The translations under genes were made by a program, and so were the position numbers. This document shows, piece by piece, positions 12,511 through 24,049 of a stretch of 64,000 nucleotides of DNA. The DNA is from Papaver somniferum (Eukaryota; Streptophyta; Magnoliopsida; Ranunculales; Papaveraceae). The stretch's first letter is position 1; the number at the start of each line of letters is the position of its first letter. The notes under the pieces were generated by a model. That model searched no databases. It was not told where the DNA came from and saw nothing but the letters and a program-made list of their open reading frames with translations. The stretch lies in assembly GCF_003573695.1 (NCBI RefSeq), contig NC_039362.1, positions 16,388,063 to 16,452,062 of the forward strand. The letters run 5' to 3'.

Positions 12511-12927
12511 GGTGGCATAATAAGACCTTTAACTAGGAAGGCAAAATAAGACCACACAAATGAAATTTTGAAAAGAATCAAAATTCACTTCGCATATGAT
12601 TGCGAAATTATACAAAACAACTGCGAATGAGGCACAAAATAAGAGAAATCTGCAAAATCTCTCATTTGAATACAAATAACAGAGGCAAGTATGGGAATGA
12701 ATGAAATCAAAAATGTTATTTGTCTCCACATGATAAATTTACGCAGAAAGTTAAAAATTATGATTATATTGATTAACTATATTGCAAGGAAGAATTGTTT
12801 TAATGAATGCAGGTCAAAATAAAAGAAACTTATATATTAAGGAATATGGGGAACCAAGAGAATTCGCAAGTATAAAAAGAAGGAATAAATGTACAAGTGT
12901 TACAGAAGATCAAAGAAAAAACAAAGA

Positions 12928-15652
12928 CTACTTCTTAGTTGATTCTTCATCATCTTCATCAGATTTGCTCTCTTCTTCATCCTCATCAGAACCTTTACCT
13001 CCATCAGAATCTTCATCACCATCAGATTCTTCATCATCAGCTTCACTATCAGAGATGATCAGACTAGGGTGTTCTTTGGGATCTCCTCTGAGAGACAAGG
13101 ATAATCAGAGTGAGGAATACTATGGTCATTGCAAACCATTTGAATAGTTTGATTGCGAAAATGCAGAGCGTCATTCTTAAAGTTCGCAACAGTGATCTTG
13201 AATTGATTCTTCAATCTAGAATATTTTCGTTGCGAGAAGAAAGACTCTTTGCGAGTTCCCCTTTCTCAGCTTCAAGTTCTTCAATTCTGTGGCGATATCT
13301 ACTCTCAGAACCTGCGAACAAAGACAATCAATTAATAATTTAGTGAGAACTCAAAAGAGACAAAGACTAGTAAAAAGAACAGTTGACCTTCTCTTCAGAA
13401 ATCATATCTCTAATCAAGGCTGTATGCTCAACTTGGAGACTAATATTTACGCCTAAATCTTTTCTGGCATCATCTAAGATTTTCGCAGCCCAAGCGAACT
13501 CATCATCATTATTTATGAGAAACGAGAACGAACTTGGTTTTCTCTCTCGCTAAGAACAACATTCTAACGATTGGCTTCATCTCGTTCAAGTTGAACCTCA
13601 AGAAGGGTCTCTTGGAATTTCGCCAAAGCCTTAACACCTTGATCAGAGATAGGATCTTTATCATCTATAAGTTTTCTAATCTTGGTTCTTAATTTATTGA
13701 TCTTCTCTTTAGAATTGAGATAAAAATGTTTAAATTGGTTGGCTAAACCTAAACTAGATCTATGATCAATCTCTAAGAGGCAAAATTTGGATTTAAGTTC
13801 ATTCAAAGACAGAGATGAAATTTTATCATTAGAGAAAGTATTCAAAGATTTATTAAGATGTTCAAGAAGAGTGTCATTATCTAGGGCATCGGGAAATTAA
13901 CGAAGAAGAGTGACTTCATCATAAAGACCGTGAATGTATGCAAAAATGATTAATCAAATAAGATAAGACAATAGGATGAATGAATGAAAGGAAAGGAGAA
14001 AAATTGCATACCATAGAGCTGATCATTAGCTTTTTGAAGACTAGAAATTTTGTTCCTTTGTAAAGAAGTGTCGGTTTCCAGTTGTTTGTTCTTCTCGCGA
14101 AGACCTTTAACTTCAGCTTCTAATTGTTCGTTCTTCTCACGAAGACCCTTAACTTCAGTTTCCAGTTCTTCATTCTTCGTACGAAATTGGAGATTCTTCT
14201 TTTCAAGAATCTCGTGTCTCCTCTCCAAATCCGAGGCAACAGCGAAAGAAGCTTTTCCATCCTGCGAGAAAATATAAAAATATAAAAATAGAAAGAGATT
14301 TTGAGTTACAATAATGAAGAAGTAAAAAGACGAAAGCATACCAGACTATTAAGAGAATGCAGGAAGTTGGGAGTCACCGATCTAGAAACTCTGCGAAGAG
14401 AGCTATCACCATCCAAATAAAGAAACATCGCAAATAGTGGCGAGAGCTTTGCAGGTATTAGCGAGTTGACTATCTCCCATTCCTTGCCAAGAATCAGAAA
14501 AGATGCCAGAGAGCTTAGCCATTGAAGATTCAGATGGAGAATCTTCATTTGCAACAGGGTCATCATTATCCTCATCATCCTCATCACTCCCGGAATTTTC
14601 ATGAGGAGAGGAAAAACGGACTTTTCTCTTCCTTGAAGGAGGAGCAGTTGGTTTTTCCCTGCGAAGAGCACCTTTGCCTTTATCACCAGTCTTCGCAACA
14701 TTGGCAGGCTCTTCTATTTTAGCGATAACCTTCACACACAGACAGAAATAAGAAATAGAGGCAACAATATATTGTTTAAAATCATAAGAGAATATTTCTT
14801 ACCTCATTTGTGTATGAGTGAAGAGCTAACAAGGTATTATCCTTCCCAGTCCTGCGGTAGCTATCTTTCAGTTTCTAGATCTGTAGAATATCGCAAGAAT
14901 CAGCGAACAAAAGAATAAAGATAAATAAAGAAATGTAAAGTGGGCGAAACTGGAAGAAACATACCTCTTTCGTCTTCTCGGGCCAAGAGAATACCCAAGG
15001 TTGATAAGTAGCGAGATTCTCAGGAAGAACATTTGACCCAGCAATGTAAAGTCCTTTCAGCACCAAGGGAAAAACGCACCATTTATCATCTTTGGATTGG
15101 TGAGGGGTTGTGTTCTTACCAGAGTGTCAATCAATGTCTTGCATGAGTACTTTATCTTTATCAATATTATCTTTCCTTTTCAAGCGAATACCCCAGCGAG
15201 TATTCTCTTTCTTCATGGATATTAATTCATAATTTTTGAAGAAATTCACTACTGTATACTTCTCAGCGACTATCTCTAGATCTACGAATTTAGGATCCCT
15301 AAGCTCTTTGGAATAAAGAGATCCTTTACCAGCACCACGTTTAGCGAACTCCAGCATCAGACGGATGCAATCCCCACTCAATTGGAAGATAGCTCGCGAA
15401 AATCCCGAGTGAGCGAGAATTTCATAGAACAGAGGAATATATGGGTCATAAAGAGGAATGGGGAGACCTGCTAGAATTTGACCCAGCGAAACTATGATTG
15501 ATTGATCATCACAATGTTGATCAGAGAAAAGTTTGATAGAAAGAATTGATTTGGCACTTTCACCAGGAATGGTAGAAAGTGTGAACCTTTCTCGGCAAGA
15601 TCTTTTTGAACTTCCTTTAAGGTTTTCTCATGTTTTTGACCACTTGGAGGCA
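12928..15652 (-). CDS. Antisense gene of the Tat-type element: spliced, PF04195-like N-terminus, coiled coil, acidic tail
   Basis: Minus-strand gene opposite to gag. Predicted exons are 15652-14965, 14880-14803, 14729-14342, 14261-14012, about 13902-13388 and 13311-12928. Introns start GT(ATG/AAG) and end in AG with U-rich tracts (for example CTCGCAG before 14261 and TTCGCAG before 13311). Exon 1 starts MPPSGQKHEK and contains LPIPLYDPYIPLFYEILAHS and CIRLMLEF, like the 'putative gypsy type transposon' domain family (PF04195). Exon 3 is acidic (GSDEDDEDNDDP). Exon 4 has repeated coiled-coil units (EVKGLREKNEQLEA). The C-terminus is an Asp/Glu/Ser tail ending STKK. This copy has stops (15145-15147 region, exon 2), frameshifts in exons 1, 3 and 6, and a damaged acceptor before exon 5, so it is likely dead. 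Function is unknown. Confidence 0.75.
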
Positions 15653-15810
15653 TATCTGAATATAAAGTATGGGAATGGACGAAGAACTAAGAAGATTGAA
15701 GAAGGAAGATAGAAGAAAAATTACAGCAGAGGAATTTATGGAGAAAATGATGAAGTTGCAGAGAAGATGAAAAAGAGAGTAAAAAAGAAGAAAAGGGAGA
15801 GTAAGAAGAG

Positions 15811-15887
15811 TATATATTGAGGAGATTTTCGAGAAGATAAACACAATTAATGCGAAAAGACGTGAGCGGTTGAAAAGCAGCGGTTAC
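15811..15887 (-). promoter_or_regulatory. Predicted promoter of the antisense gene
   Basis: On the minus strand, GTAACCGCTGCT (15887-15876) is followed 59 bp later by TATATA (15816-15811), then a pyrimidine-rich leader and the ATG at 15652. The same 12-mer precedes the TATA box of the antisense gene in the second Tat element (57736-57747). It lies between the gene and the 3' LTR, so it is separate from the LTR promoter. Confidence 0.55.
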
Positions 15888-16002
15888 AGAAGACATGTCA
15901 AGAAACAGATGAGAGAAAGGATACGTGTGATAAATGCAGAATATGAAGTGATGGATAGCTGCAACATTTCTCACATCGTTCTCTACTTCACAGAGAATAT
16001 AT

Positions 16003-16016
16003 GAGAAGAGGCAAGA
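16003..16016 (+). promoter_or_regulatory. Polypurine tract before 3' LTR
   Basis: GAGAAGAGGCAAGA directly precedes the TG of the 3' LTR, the expected plus-strand primer position. Confidence 0.75.
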
Positions 16017-16489
16017 TGTAGGATCAGAATCTCGCAGCAATAATGCATCAGCGAAATTACTAACAACACAACACGACAGTGTCGGTGAACAACTTCAGAA
16101 ACGACATAATAAACGACATCAGCCAAATCATGAGAAAAGTGTGACGGTCCTGCGAAAATAAGGAAGTTTGCGAGATTGATATTTATAAGGTTGCGAGAAT
16201 GTCGCAAGTCATATCCGAAAATAAAGGACAGATTAGCTGTCATCCACTATGTAATTCCCTATAAATAGTCGTTCAGTTGTAAAGGAAAGGGAGAGATCTT
16301 TTTAGAGAGAGGAATAAAAAACAATTAGGAGAGAGAAAATCAAGAGTGGTTGTTGTTCTTAATCCCTTTATCTTTTCTTGTAAGATTGTTCAAAGATTCA
16401 TCAATAAAATTAAGATTGTTAATCCAAAAATGAGTTGAATGTTAATGAAATCTTGTGAGGGGTGTAGTATAGGATTTCCTGCAACTACA
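16017..16489 (+). repeat. 3' LTR of Tat-type element
   Basis: 473 bp, same length as the 5' LTR with about ten substitutions by eye. TATAAATA at 16260-16267. Followed by TCCTG (16490-16494). Confidence 0.95.
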
Positions 16490-16494
16490 TCCTG

Positions 16495-16664
16495 CTCTTA
16501 AATCTATTTAAGTGAAGACCTTTGACCCTTTGAGTTCATCCAACAACTCATCTATTATTGGAACTGGATATTCGTCCTTAACAGTTAATCCATATAGAAC
16601 CTCCAACCTCCATCCTTCTTCTTGACGAACAATATAGGAGATGAAAATGAACTATGTGAAAAGA
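16495..16664 (-). pseudogene. Chromovirus reverse transcriptase, N-terminal fingers (displaced part)
   Basis: On the minus strand this reads SFSSPILFVKKKDGGWRF, VKDEYPVPIIDELLDEL and KGSKVF, the classic start of a gypsy RT, with one stop before IDLRAG. It is the upstream continuation of 6641-7570, separated by the 8.9-kb insertion. It ends at 16664, where a copia LTR was inserted. Confidence 0.9.
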
Positions 16665-17796
16665 TGGGGGGTACCAAAATACACCACCAACTTTTTCTTA
16701 AGCAACCTGTATGGATTAAACTCAATTGCAATTGTGAGAGTTACAACTTCATGAATCTCAAACAAGAATTATATGAAGAGTTTATATCTATTTATCTCAC
16801 AATCAATATGTAAACGGAGACAAGTCCGTGAACCTGATTATAACGTGAGAGTACTTGGAAGATTTTAAAGATCAATATCCAAGATCAATCTAGTCGTATC
16901 CAACAATTACGATTGACGTATGTACTTTGATTGATTTACATACAACCTGATATTTTAATTATAAAAATAAACAATAAGCGGAAAAAGAAATAACACAAAC
17001 ACTAGGAATTTTGTTAACGAGAAAAAAAATGCTGAAAATCCCCGGGACCTGGTTCATATTTAAACACCAAACTGTATATTAAGCAGCTACATATTCTAGC
17101 ATACTATCAAAACTTCGGATTGGAATGTAGTTGAGACCGACTACACCATCACAATAAATCAGTTATAGTTGCATTCCTTACGCCTCTTTAATCTCGCAAG
17201 ACTCTGTGCAATTGATTCCTTTAGATGACATCCTTTACAACCTAAGAGTTGCTTCAACTCAATTGAAGACTTTAAACCAATTTTTCTCCCACAAATAAGC
17301 CTATATGTGATTTTTGTTTTGATCAAATAACAAGGTGAGATATGAAATCGTTTACAATAGACGAAGTCTAGCAAACCTCAAAATTCGGTACTCATGACTA
17401 GCCTAGATTATTATTTACCTCACAAGTAATACCTACTAAGATTATAACAAAGAATTGTTATAGAGGAATATACTTGTGGAATCACAAAGTTTGAGACGAA
17501 AAACCTTTGTGATTTCTATCTATCTTGCCTGATCGGAGTGAAACTTAACAATCAAAAGCAATATCAGGATACAAGAACTATCAAGATAAAGATAGGCGGA
17601 CCTGGCTTCACGAATACCTAAGCGAAGTCCTTTTAGTCGCTAAACCTAAAAAGTTTTAAAGGAGAGGACGACTCTAGTTTATAACTAGGACACACAAGAA
17701 AAGTGTCGGGGATTCAAATATTCTAGTTGCTTGAGGTTCTCCTTATATATACTTTCAAAATTAAAGGTTGCTTTAGATTTAAGCTAAGGCAGCATT
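16665..17796 (-). repeat. Ty1/copia LTR, minus orientation, 3' part (split)
   Basis: Starts TGGGGGGTACC on the plus strand, the end of an LTR read in minus (..GGTACCCCCCA). Read on the minus strand it parallels the LTR at 17797-20041 in order: TATA-like TATATATAAGG, CCCGGGG, TCCGCTTATT, TTGATTGAT blocks and GTTGGTGGTG. This makes it a diverged member of the same LTR family. The younger composite element interrupts it at 17796; the rest resumes at 27350. Confidence 0.75.
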
Positions 17797-20041
17797 TGTT
17801 AGAGCATTGATCGGTCGACCTCGCATGCATTGCTATCTCAAGCATGTTTGTCAATGTTAGTGATCAAAACTATAAGTCTTGATTTCTAGTCTATTATAGC
17901 TAAGTCTCGGACTAGGATAGAAAGTGTAGTTGAGCTCAAGGACTTCATGGAAATTCATCATACAAGAAGAAGAACTACTCAAGGAACCGGTGGAACTTCT
18001 CGACAAAAAGGTATGTGAAGACTTGAACTTATCTATCACTCAAAAGTCTATCTACTCTATCTCCTACTTCTTGAGACAAAAAGTCGTATGCTATATATAT
18101 AGACTTTATTATACACATTTGGTATTTAGAACCGAGTATACCTCGCCTATCTATATCTCGAAATATGTGTTGGTAAGGTTTTCGCTTCGATCAAGTTTAT
18201 CTTTACCCAGTATGTTTCAATCATCTTGAAAATTGCTTTGACGATAAATGGTGTAACAACTATATAACGTCCTCTAAGAATGTTTCAATGATCGGAATGA
18301 GAGTTTAGATTACATAACCAATGATGGACATGAGTAATGTTGTGGAAACACATATGTGCATAAGTCCTATTCCTTAATCCGAAGTTTGCGAACTTTGTTG
18401 ATTGAGAGAAATCGGAGGAATTGTTTGCGAACTTGAGTGGGTTATGATCTAAAGATGTGCTCTGAACATGAAACTTAAATTACTAAGGAATGCAGTATGA
18501 AAACCGTGGGTATAAAGTTCATGAGCCGATTCATGTGAATCGAATCATCTTTGTTTCAATTGAATCTTGTGTGGTACATGAGATTTCCTTGCAATTGAAC
18601 AACTCTCTAACTAGTTCATCTTGAAATCATTTGAACTAGTTATGGTGAAGAAGAATATGGTTGATATGAAATGCTCATATAGCTAACCATTTGGTTAACT
18701 ATTGTTGAACCAACAATGTACACGTTTGGGTACGGTTACACAAACCTAGAAGCGTACATGTCAAGTGTGTGTAACAAGCTAAGTTTTCGATCTAACAGTT
18801 GAGAAAATTAGCTTGAATCTAAATCAGGTTTTCATCTAACGGTGGATAGTGTTTGCTTTGTTAGCAAGGTGAAACCCTGATTTGAAAGACTATATAAAGG
18901 AGATATATAGCCTTGTGCAAAACTAATCCCCACACCTTACGTGTGATACTAGTTTGCGTGTTAGAGTCGCTTCTCCTTTAACCTTTGGGTTTCTTCTTCT
19001 AAAACCAGGTTAACGCTTAAATACTTCATTGGGATTGTGAAGCCATACCGATACTACTTTTATCGTAGTTGTGTGATCTGATCTTGCATCTTCTATCGTA
19101 CGAGTACAATCATATTGATTGGCTTGAGATCGTGAGAGTTCTCCGATAGGCAAGATATAAAAAGTAATCATCAACATCTTCGTCTCGTTGTTTGTGATTC
19201 CACGACATCTTGATTCGCTACCATAAGATTAAGATTGTTGTGAGGTGATTGATTAATCTAGGTTGTTCTTCGGGAATATAAGACCGGATTATCAATTGGT
19301 TTCTGTTCACCTTGATTTTATATCAAAAGACAAAACAAAAACTTTAGGGTTTTTCTGTGGGAGACAGATTGATCCTTTGATAGACTTGTCTGTGTGAGAC
19401 AGATTTTTTTATTGTCAAAGCCTGCGATTTTGGGTTGTAACAACTTTTAGTTGTGGGTGAGATCACCTAAGGGAATCAAGTGCGCAGTATCCTGCTGGGA
19501 TCAGAGGCGTAGGGAGTGCAACTATACCTTGGATCGATGGGAGACTGATTGGGGTTCAACTACAGTCTAGTTCGAAGTTAGCTTGTTGCAGGCTAGTGTC
19601 TGTATCGGCTTAATACAGTGTGTATTCAATCTGGACTAGGTCTCGGGGTTTTTCTGCATTTGCGGTTTCCTCGTTAACAAAACTTCTGGTGTCTGTTTTA
19701 TTTCTTTTCCGCATAATATTTTTTGTTATATAATTGAAATAATACAGGTTGTTCATTTAGATCAATCAATTGGAGAGTCCGACCTAACGGTTGTTGATTG
19801 ATATTGATTGATCCTTGGACATTGGTCTTTGGTACCATCCAAGTTTATCTCTCTTTTATCGAGACTCGCAGTTTGCTTGAGTAAGATTAAATTGAGATAT
19901 TGAGATATAAACTCTTTGATATATCTGTTTATTGATTGAGTCTAACTGTCTAGTTGATTCTCATAAAAAGTATATTGGAGTTTGTCCATACAGATTGCTA
20001 ACCTAAATATTGGGTGGTGTTGTTAGACCCCCGCTTTTTCA
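17797..20041 (+). repeat. Copia LTR 1 (2245 bp)
   Basis: Starts TGTTAGAGCATTG, ends GACCCCCGCTTTTTCA. TATATAAA near 18891. Lacks a 216-bp block present in LTR 2, at the position of GAATTG/TTTGCGAAC. Confidence 0.93.
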
Positions 20042-20043
20042 AT

Positions 20044-20055
20044 TGGTATCAGAGC
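20044..20055 (+). promoter_or_regulatory. Primer-binding site, initiator tRNA-Met type
   Basis: TGGTATCAGAGC two bases after LTR 1 is the complement of the 3' end of plant initiator tRNA-Met, as in most Ty1/copia elements. Confidence 0.92.
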
Positions 20056-20129
20056 AGGTAAACACGTTTAAGACCTTGCAAGTCTGTGTTCGTAGCGATC
20101 TGACTCTATAGACATAGGTGTTATCTCTA

Positions 20130-21457
20130 TTAACGTACCACCAGTCTTTGATGGCTCTAATTACTTATGGTAGAAAATTTCTATGCGAGCTTTTCTTCAA
20201 GCGCGTGATTTTGAATCATGGGTATATGTTGTTAATGGCTATGTTGCTCCCGTTGTAGCAGTTGGAGATGCGGACGTTCCCAAACCCATTGGTGAATACA
20301 CCCCTGCTGAGATAAATGCTGCAAATCAAAATTCCGACGGGTTGAATGCATTCATACATGCCATTACCCCAAGTCTTCAGCACCATGTGACAAACTTCAC
20401 TAGGTCTAAAGATGCTTGGGATATCTTAGAAACCGTATTTGAAGGTAACTCCAGTGAAAAGGAAGCTAGGATTCAAAACCTTAATTCCGTTTGGGAGAAC
20501 CTTCGTATGGCAGATGAAGATACATTTGATGAGTTTAATCACAGAGTGTCTGAAATTGTTAATGCATCTTTTGCATTGGGTAAGACTATTCCTGAAAAGG
20601 ACATTGTGACGAAAATTCGCTGATCGCTGCCATCTAGATACGAGTCTAAGAAGCATGCCATAGTTGTGGGAAATAACCTCGATAATCTTTCCAGAAATAC
20701 CTTGGTTGGAAAGTTAAATATCTTTGATCATGAGCATACATCCAAAATCGGAAGGGATGTTGCCTTTAAAGCACAAAAGAACACTAAATTACTTGATAAA
20801 AGTAAAAGTTTTTGTATCTCTGAAGATGATCAGTCGGAGGATGAGTTTTTGGATGAAGATCTTGACAAATCAGTCTCCTTGATCACAAGACAATTTAGGG
20901 ATCTTCTTTTGAAGAGAAGTAAACGGTTTTCAAGAGACAAACCTAGGTCATCAGATAAACCTCACGCTCGCATCCCTCCTAAAAACAGGGATGCTGACGA
21001 GTCTGATGACGAGGATATGCCTCAGTGCTTTAAATGTAAAGGTTTTGGCCATTTTGCAAACGAATGCCCTAATCGGAGAAAATACACTGGGAACAAAGGT
21101 CTTGCTGTAACACTTGATGAGATGTCAGAGATATACGATTCTGATAAAGATAGGAAATCAAGTGTCGGTCTTCTATGTGAAAGCATTGATTTTGATAGCT
21201 GTAGCAATACCTATATCAATCTTGATGGTTTTGGTAAAGAAGAAGACCCAATCAAGTTAGAAGATTTAATCGATTCGTCTTTTGGAAACTCTGTTTGTGA
21301 TGTTTCAGGATCCACTATTTGTTTAGCTGCCGTCGCGCCACAGATGCCTGAATATTATCCAATATTGACGTGCTCATTTCATTCGCAGAAAGGACATGAA
21401 CTATCAAGATGTTACAAGTACAAACCTCAAGTGAGGCACGCCAAAAAACTTCAATGA
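20130..21457 (+). pseudogene. Ty1/copia gag (UBN2-type) with zinc knuckle, interrupted
   Basis: Coding similarity begins at about 20130 (INVPPVFDGSNYLW), followed at once by a TAG. The main frame opens MRAFLQARDFESWVYVVNGY at 20183 and runs to a stop at 20621-20623. The copy at 26652 reads through this point, so the stop here comes from a small local change. The frame resumes 20666-21457. The central region is the gag-polypeptide domain of Ty1/copia (DAWDILETVFEG, VWENLRMADEDTFDEFN). A CX2CX4HX4C knuckle, CFKCKGFGHFANEC, is at about 21028-21069. A second Cys/His cluster, CSFHSQKGHELSRCY, is near 21370. Gag packages element RNA. Downstream protease, integrase and RT are missing. Confidence 0.85.
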
Positions 21458-24037
21458 AGAGCAAATCATTTAGCAAGAAAACTTAAACTTGCTCAGAAGA
21501 CTGTTGAGGTATGTAGGATTTTATCTTCGTTTTAAGAAGCCTGTTTCCAAGGACAGAACAAGACCATTTGAGAAGAAAGTATGGTTGAATCGTTTTGATA
21601 GACAGAAGTCTGAAGACTCCTCTCATGAGGAAAATGGTGGAAAAATTATTCTTTACCACATCACAAATTAATTGTGTTGATTCGTAAATCTTGTCTCATG
21701 TGCCTGATCAAAAGAGACAAGATTGTGAACGCACAGGCTTTTGGAAAAGTTGTTTTCTTAGGTTTGTTGTTTTTCTGTCTATCAAATAAAAGAAAGGATT
21801 ATTATCAACAATTCTACTATTTATAGGGTTTAGAGTTGAACGACCACGAACCTGTTCATAGGTTTCGAACCCTACATTCCTTTTTCCTCATTGATATTCT
21901 TTATATCTCAAGACAGCTTGTAGAGATTGTGAATTCCATCCACAAAAATCAGTTGGTTATAAATGTTCTCAAAGCATCATGTCCTTGGAGAGAAAAGATG
22001 TCAACATGACTGTTAAGCCATCAATCAAGGAAAAAGAAAAATCTCCAGTAACTCCGTTCTTAAAAAGAAAAAGGAGGAATACAATAAAGCCAGGGGTTGT
22101 GCGTTCTAACTCTTAGAAGTTTTCCGATGTTCTTGATGAGTTTAGGGATGTAAAAAAAGGATATTCGTGAAATAAAGGCTTGCATTTTAAGATCTTTGGA
22201 AATTCAGAGATCCCTGGTTCGACATAATCAGCCAAGACAGTTCATTGATATTAACTCCTATCTTCGTGAACCGTATGTTCCAACGGCTGTTGACAACAAG
22301 GAGTTCGGGAATGATGCTGAATTTCTCAAAGATATTGTTGCCTAGCATGTCTTCTTTTTGGATTAGTTGGAAGAATAACTAGTGCTTGAATAGCAATGAT
22401 TGTGACTACACATAGCTATTATTTTGTTTCATCTTCTTGTTTTTAGGTTTTTGGTTAAAATTCTAAAACTATTTGGAGGATGATTGTTTTTGCAGTATTT
22501 AATCTTTATGATTTATTATATTGCAATTTGTTATGGGATTTTTGGTGTTTACGTCCGTGAACTTGTTATCCCATATTTTGTCAAAAGTAAATTCGTTTGT
22601 GATCGGTATTCACGTACTGGTAAAAGAATGAATGGACTTTTGACATATACAAAAGTTAAGCCTATAATGTCAATTCTTGAAGGAAGATAGGTTAAAATCT
22701 TTTGTTTACAAGGATAAAGTCTATTATGTCGTTATGCATATAGTGAAGCAAAAATAGAATAGATCCTTGTATGTTTTCCACGGTTTTGATCTTCATTGAT
22801 CCATATTTTTATTTACCGTGAAGGTTCCATTGTGTGTCTTATGTTGAGCACGATACAACTAAGTCGATTATTTTGATAGGCTTTGTTGGTTGTTCCATGA
22901 GATGCTATATGTTGAGCATATTGTACTAGATTAATCATCTCATGTGGTTATCTAGTTATTGCTCCGAAAGTCTTCTTTTGTTGAGCAAAAAAAATGACAA
23001 TTAAATTGATTACTTTTGTAATTAGTTTGATTGTGTATTCCAATTAGATTGATTATGGGTTCTCTTGTAATTAATCTAATTGAGTATTCATATATTCCAT
23101 AAGTTTCCTCGTGTTGAGTATATGAACGGCTACCCTAATCATTTTCTAATGGTTATGTTAGTCATATGTTCCGTAAGTTTACTTATGTTGAGCATAATCA
23201 ATTAAGTTGATCACCTTGTGTGTTTAATTTGGTTTTGTATTCCGATTAAATTAATCATGGGTTTACTTGTGATTAATTTGATTGAGTTTTTGGATATAAA
23301 AAATCATTCTCATAGTTTTTGGTGTCCAATAAAAATCCTTGTATTCTTTAGAAATTAAGGTCGCTCTTGTTGTTCCCTTGGGAATGCCATCTAATGGGGG
23401 AGAGTTATTTTGAACTTGTGCTTAATGGTCATATCTTGAGGGGTGTGCGGCTGTGGAATTTTAGAGGGGTTATCTTGTATCTTTAAACTCCTTGATGAAT
23501 GCATTTAGCTTCGGCTTTATGATTGCATCTAAATTAGTTGGTAAGTACTTTTTTCTTTTAGTCATGAATGTCTCTTTCAGAAATTTCATTATGATCCCAT
23601 TCTTGTACCTTTGCCGATTTTATTGACAAAAAGGGGGATAATTAATATGTAGTTCACACTGCAAATACATATGGTTTTCAGATCATTGTGTAAGGGGGAG
23701 TGGTCTCCATGAGAGATGGAGTATTGACTAAGGGGGATTGATACATATCACCATAGTATTATTGTTAAAGTTGTGAATGCAGTTGGACTTTGACACTGTG
23801 TAATAATACTATGACACTGTATAACAATGATCGAGACCGATGCTTTCTCATTGTTATAGCTATGGATCTTCAACAACGGTGATGCTAAACTTACAACCTT
23901 TGGGATCATTGGAGTACTTGTGAATGACGAAGATTTCAAGGAATGTTAAAGATTAGACTAATGGAATAGGAGCCACTAAAGTTTCTTTATCTTTTTTGTA
24001 TTCCATATGTATTGATAGTTTTGTCACTAAAATTGAC
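21458..24037 (+). other. Internal non-coding region of the gag-only copia element
   Basis: No pol motifs were seen in any frame. A Lys/Arg-rich remnant (EKEKSPVTPFLKRKRR) occurs near 22025-22080. Between about 22800 and 23300 a degenerate unit recurs, with words such as TTGTTGAGCATA, TTCCATAAGTTT and GATTAATTTGATTGAG, alternating GTTGAGCATA and AATTAATCTAATTGA blocks. The rest is AT-rich. Confidence 0.6.
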
Positions 24038-24049
24038 AAAGGGGGAGAT
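24038..24049 (+). promoter_or_regulatory. Polypurine tract before LTR 2
   Basis: AAAGGGGGAGAT immediately precedes TGTTAGAGC of LTR 2. Confidence 0.9.

Larger units (their letters stand above)
7576..16489 (+). mobile_element. Non-autonomous Tat-type LTR retrotransposon (8.9 kb), gag-PR only, with antisense gene
   Basis: Two 473-bp LTRs (7576-8048, 16017-16489), TGTAGG...CTACA ends and a perfect 5-bp duplication TCCTG define a complete insertion. Internal order on the plus strand is primer-binding site, long gag, degenerate aspartic protease, GC-richer spacer, 159-bp tandem duplication, then a spliced gene on the minus strand, then the 3' LTR. RT, RNase H and integrase are absent between about 11330 and 12930. 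Gag style and an antisense gene before the 3' LTR place it in the Tat lineage (relatives: Grande, Retand, RIRE2). By eye the LTRs differ at about ten positions, so insertion is fairly recent. Movement would need pol from an autonomous relative. Confidence 0.92.

Noticed and set aside
12782..13147. Plus-strand Ser-rich 121-aa frame
   Set aside because: It is the complement of the acidic Asp/Glu/Ser tail of the minus-strand antisense gene, whose exon structure explains the region better.
20044..20055. tRNA gene suggested by TGGTATCAGAGC
   Set aside because: It is the primer-binding site next to an LTR end; no cloverleaf surrounds it. The same applies at 53253.
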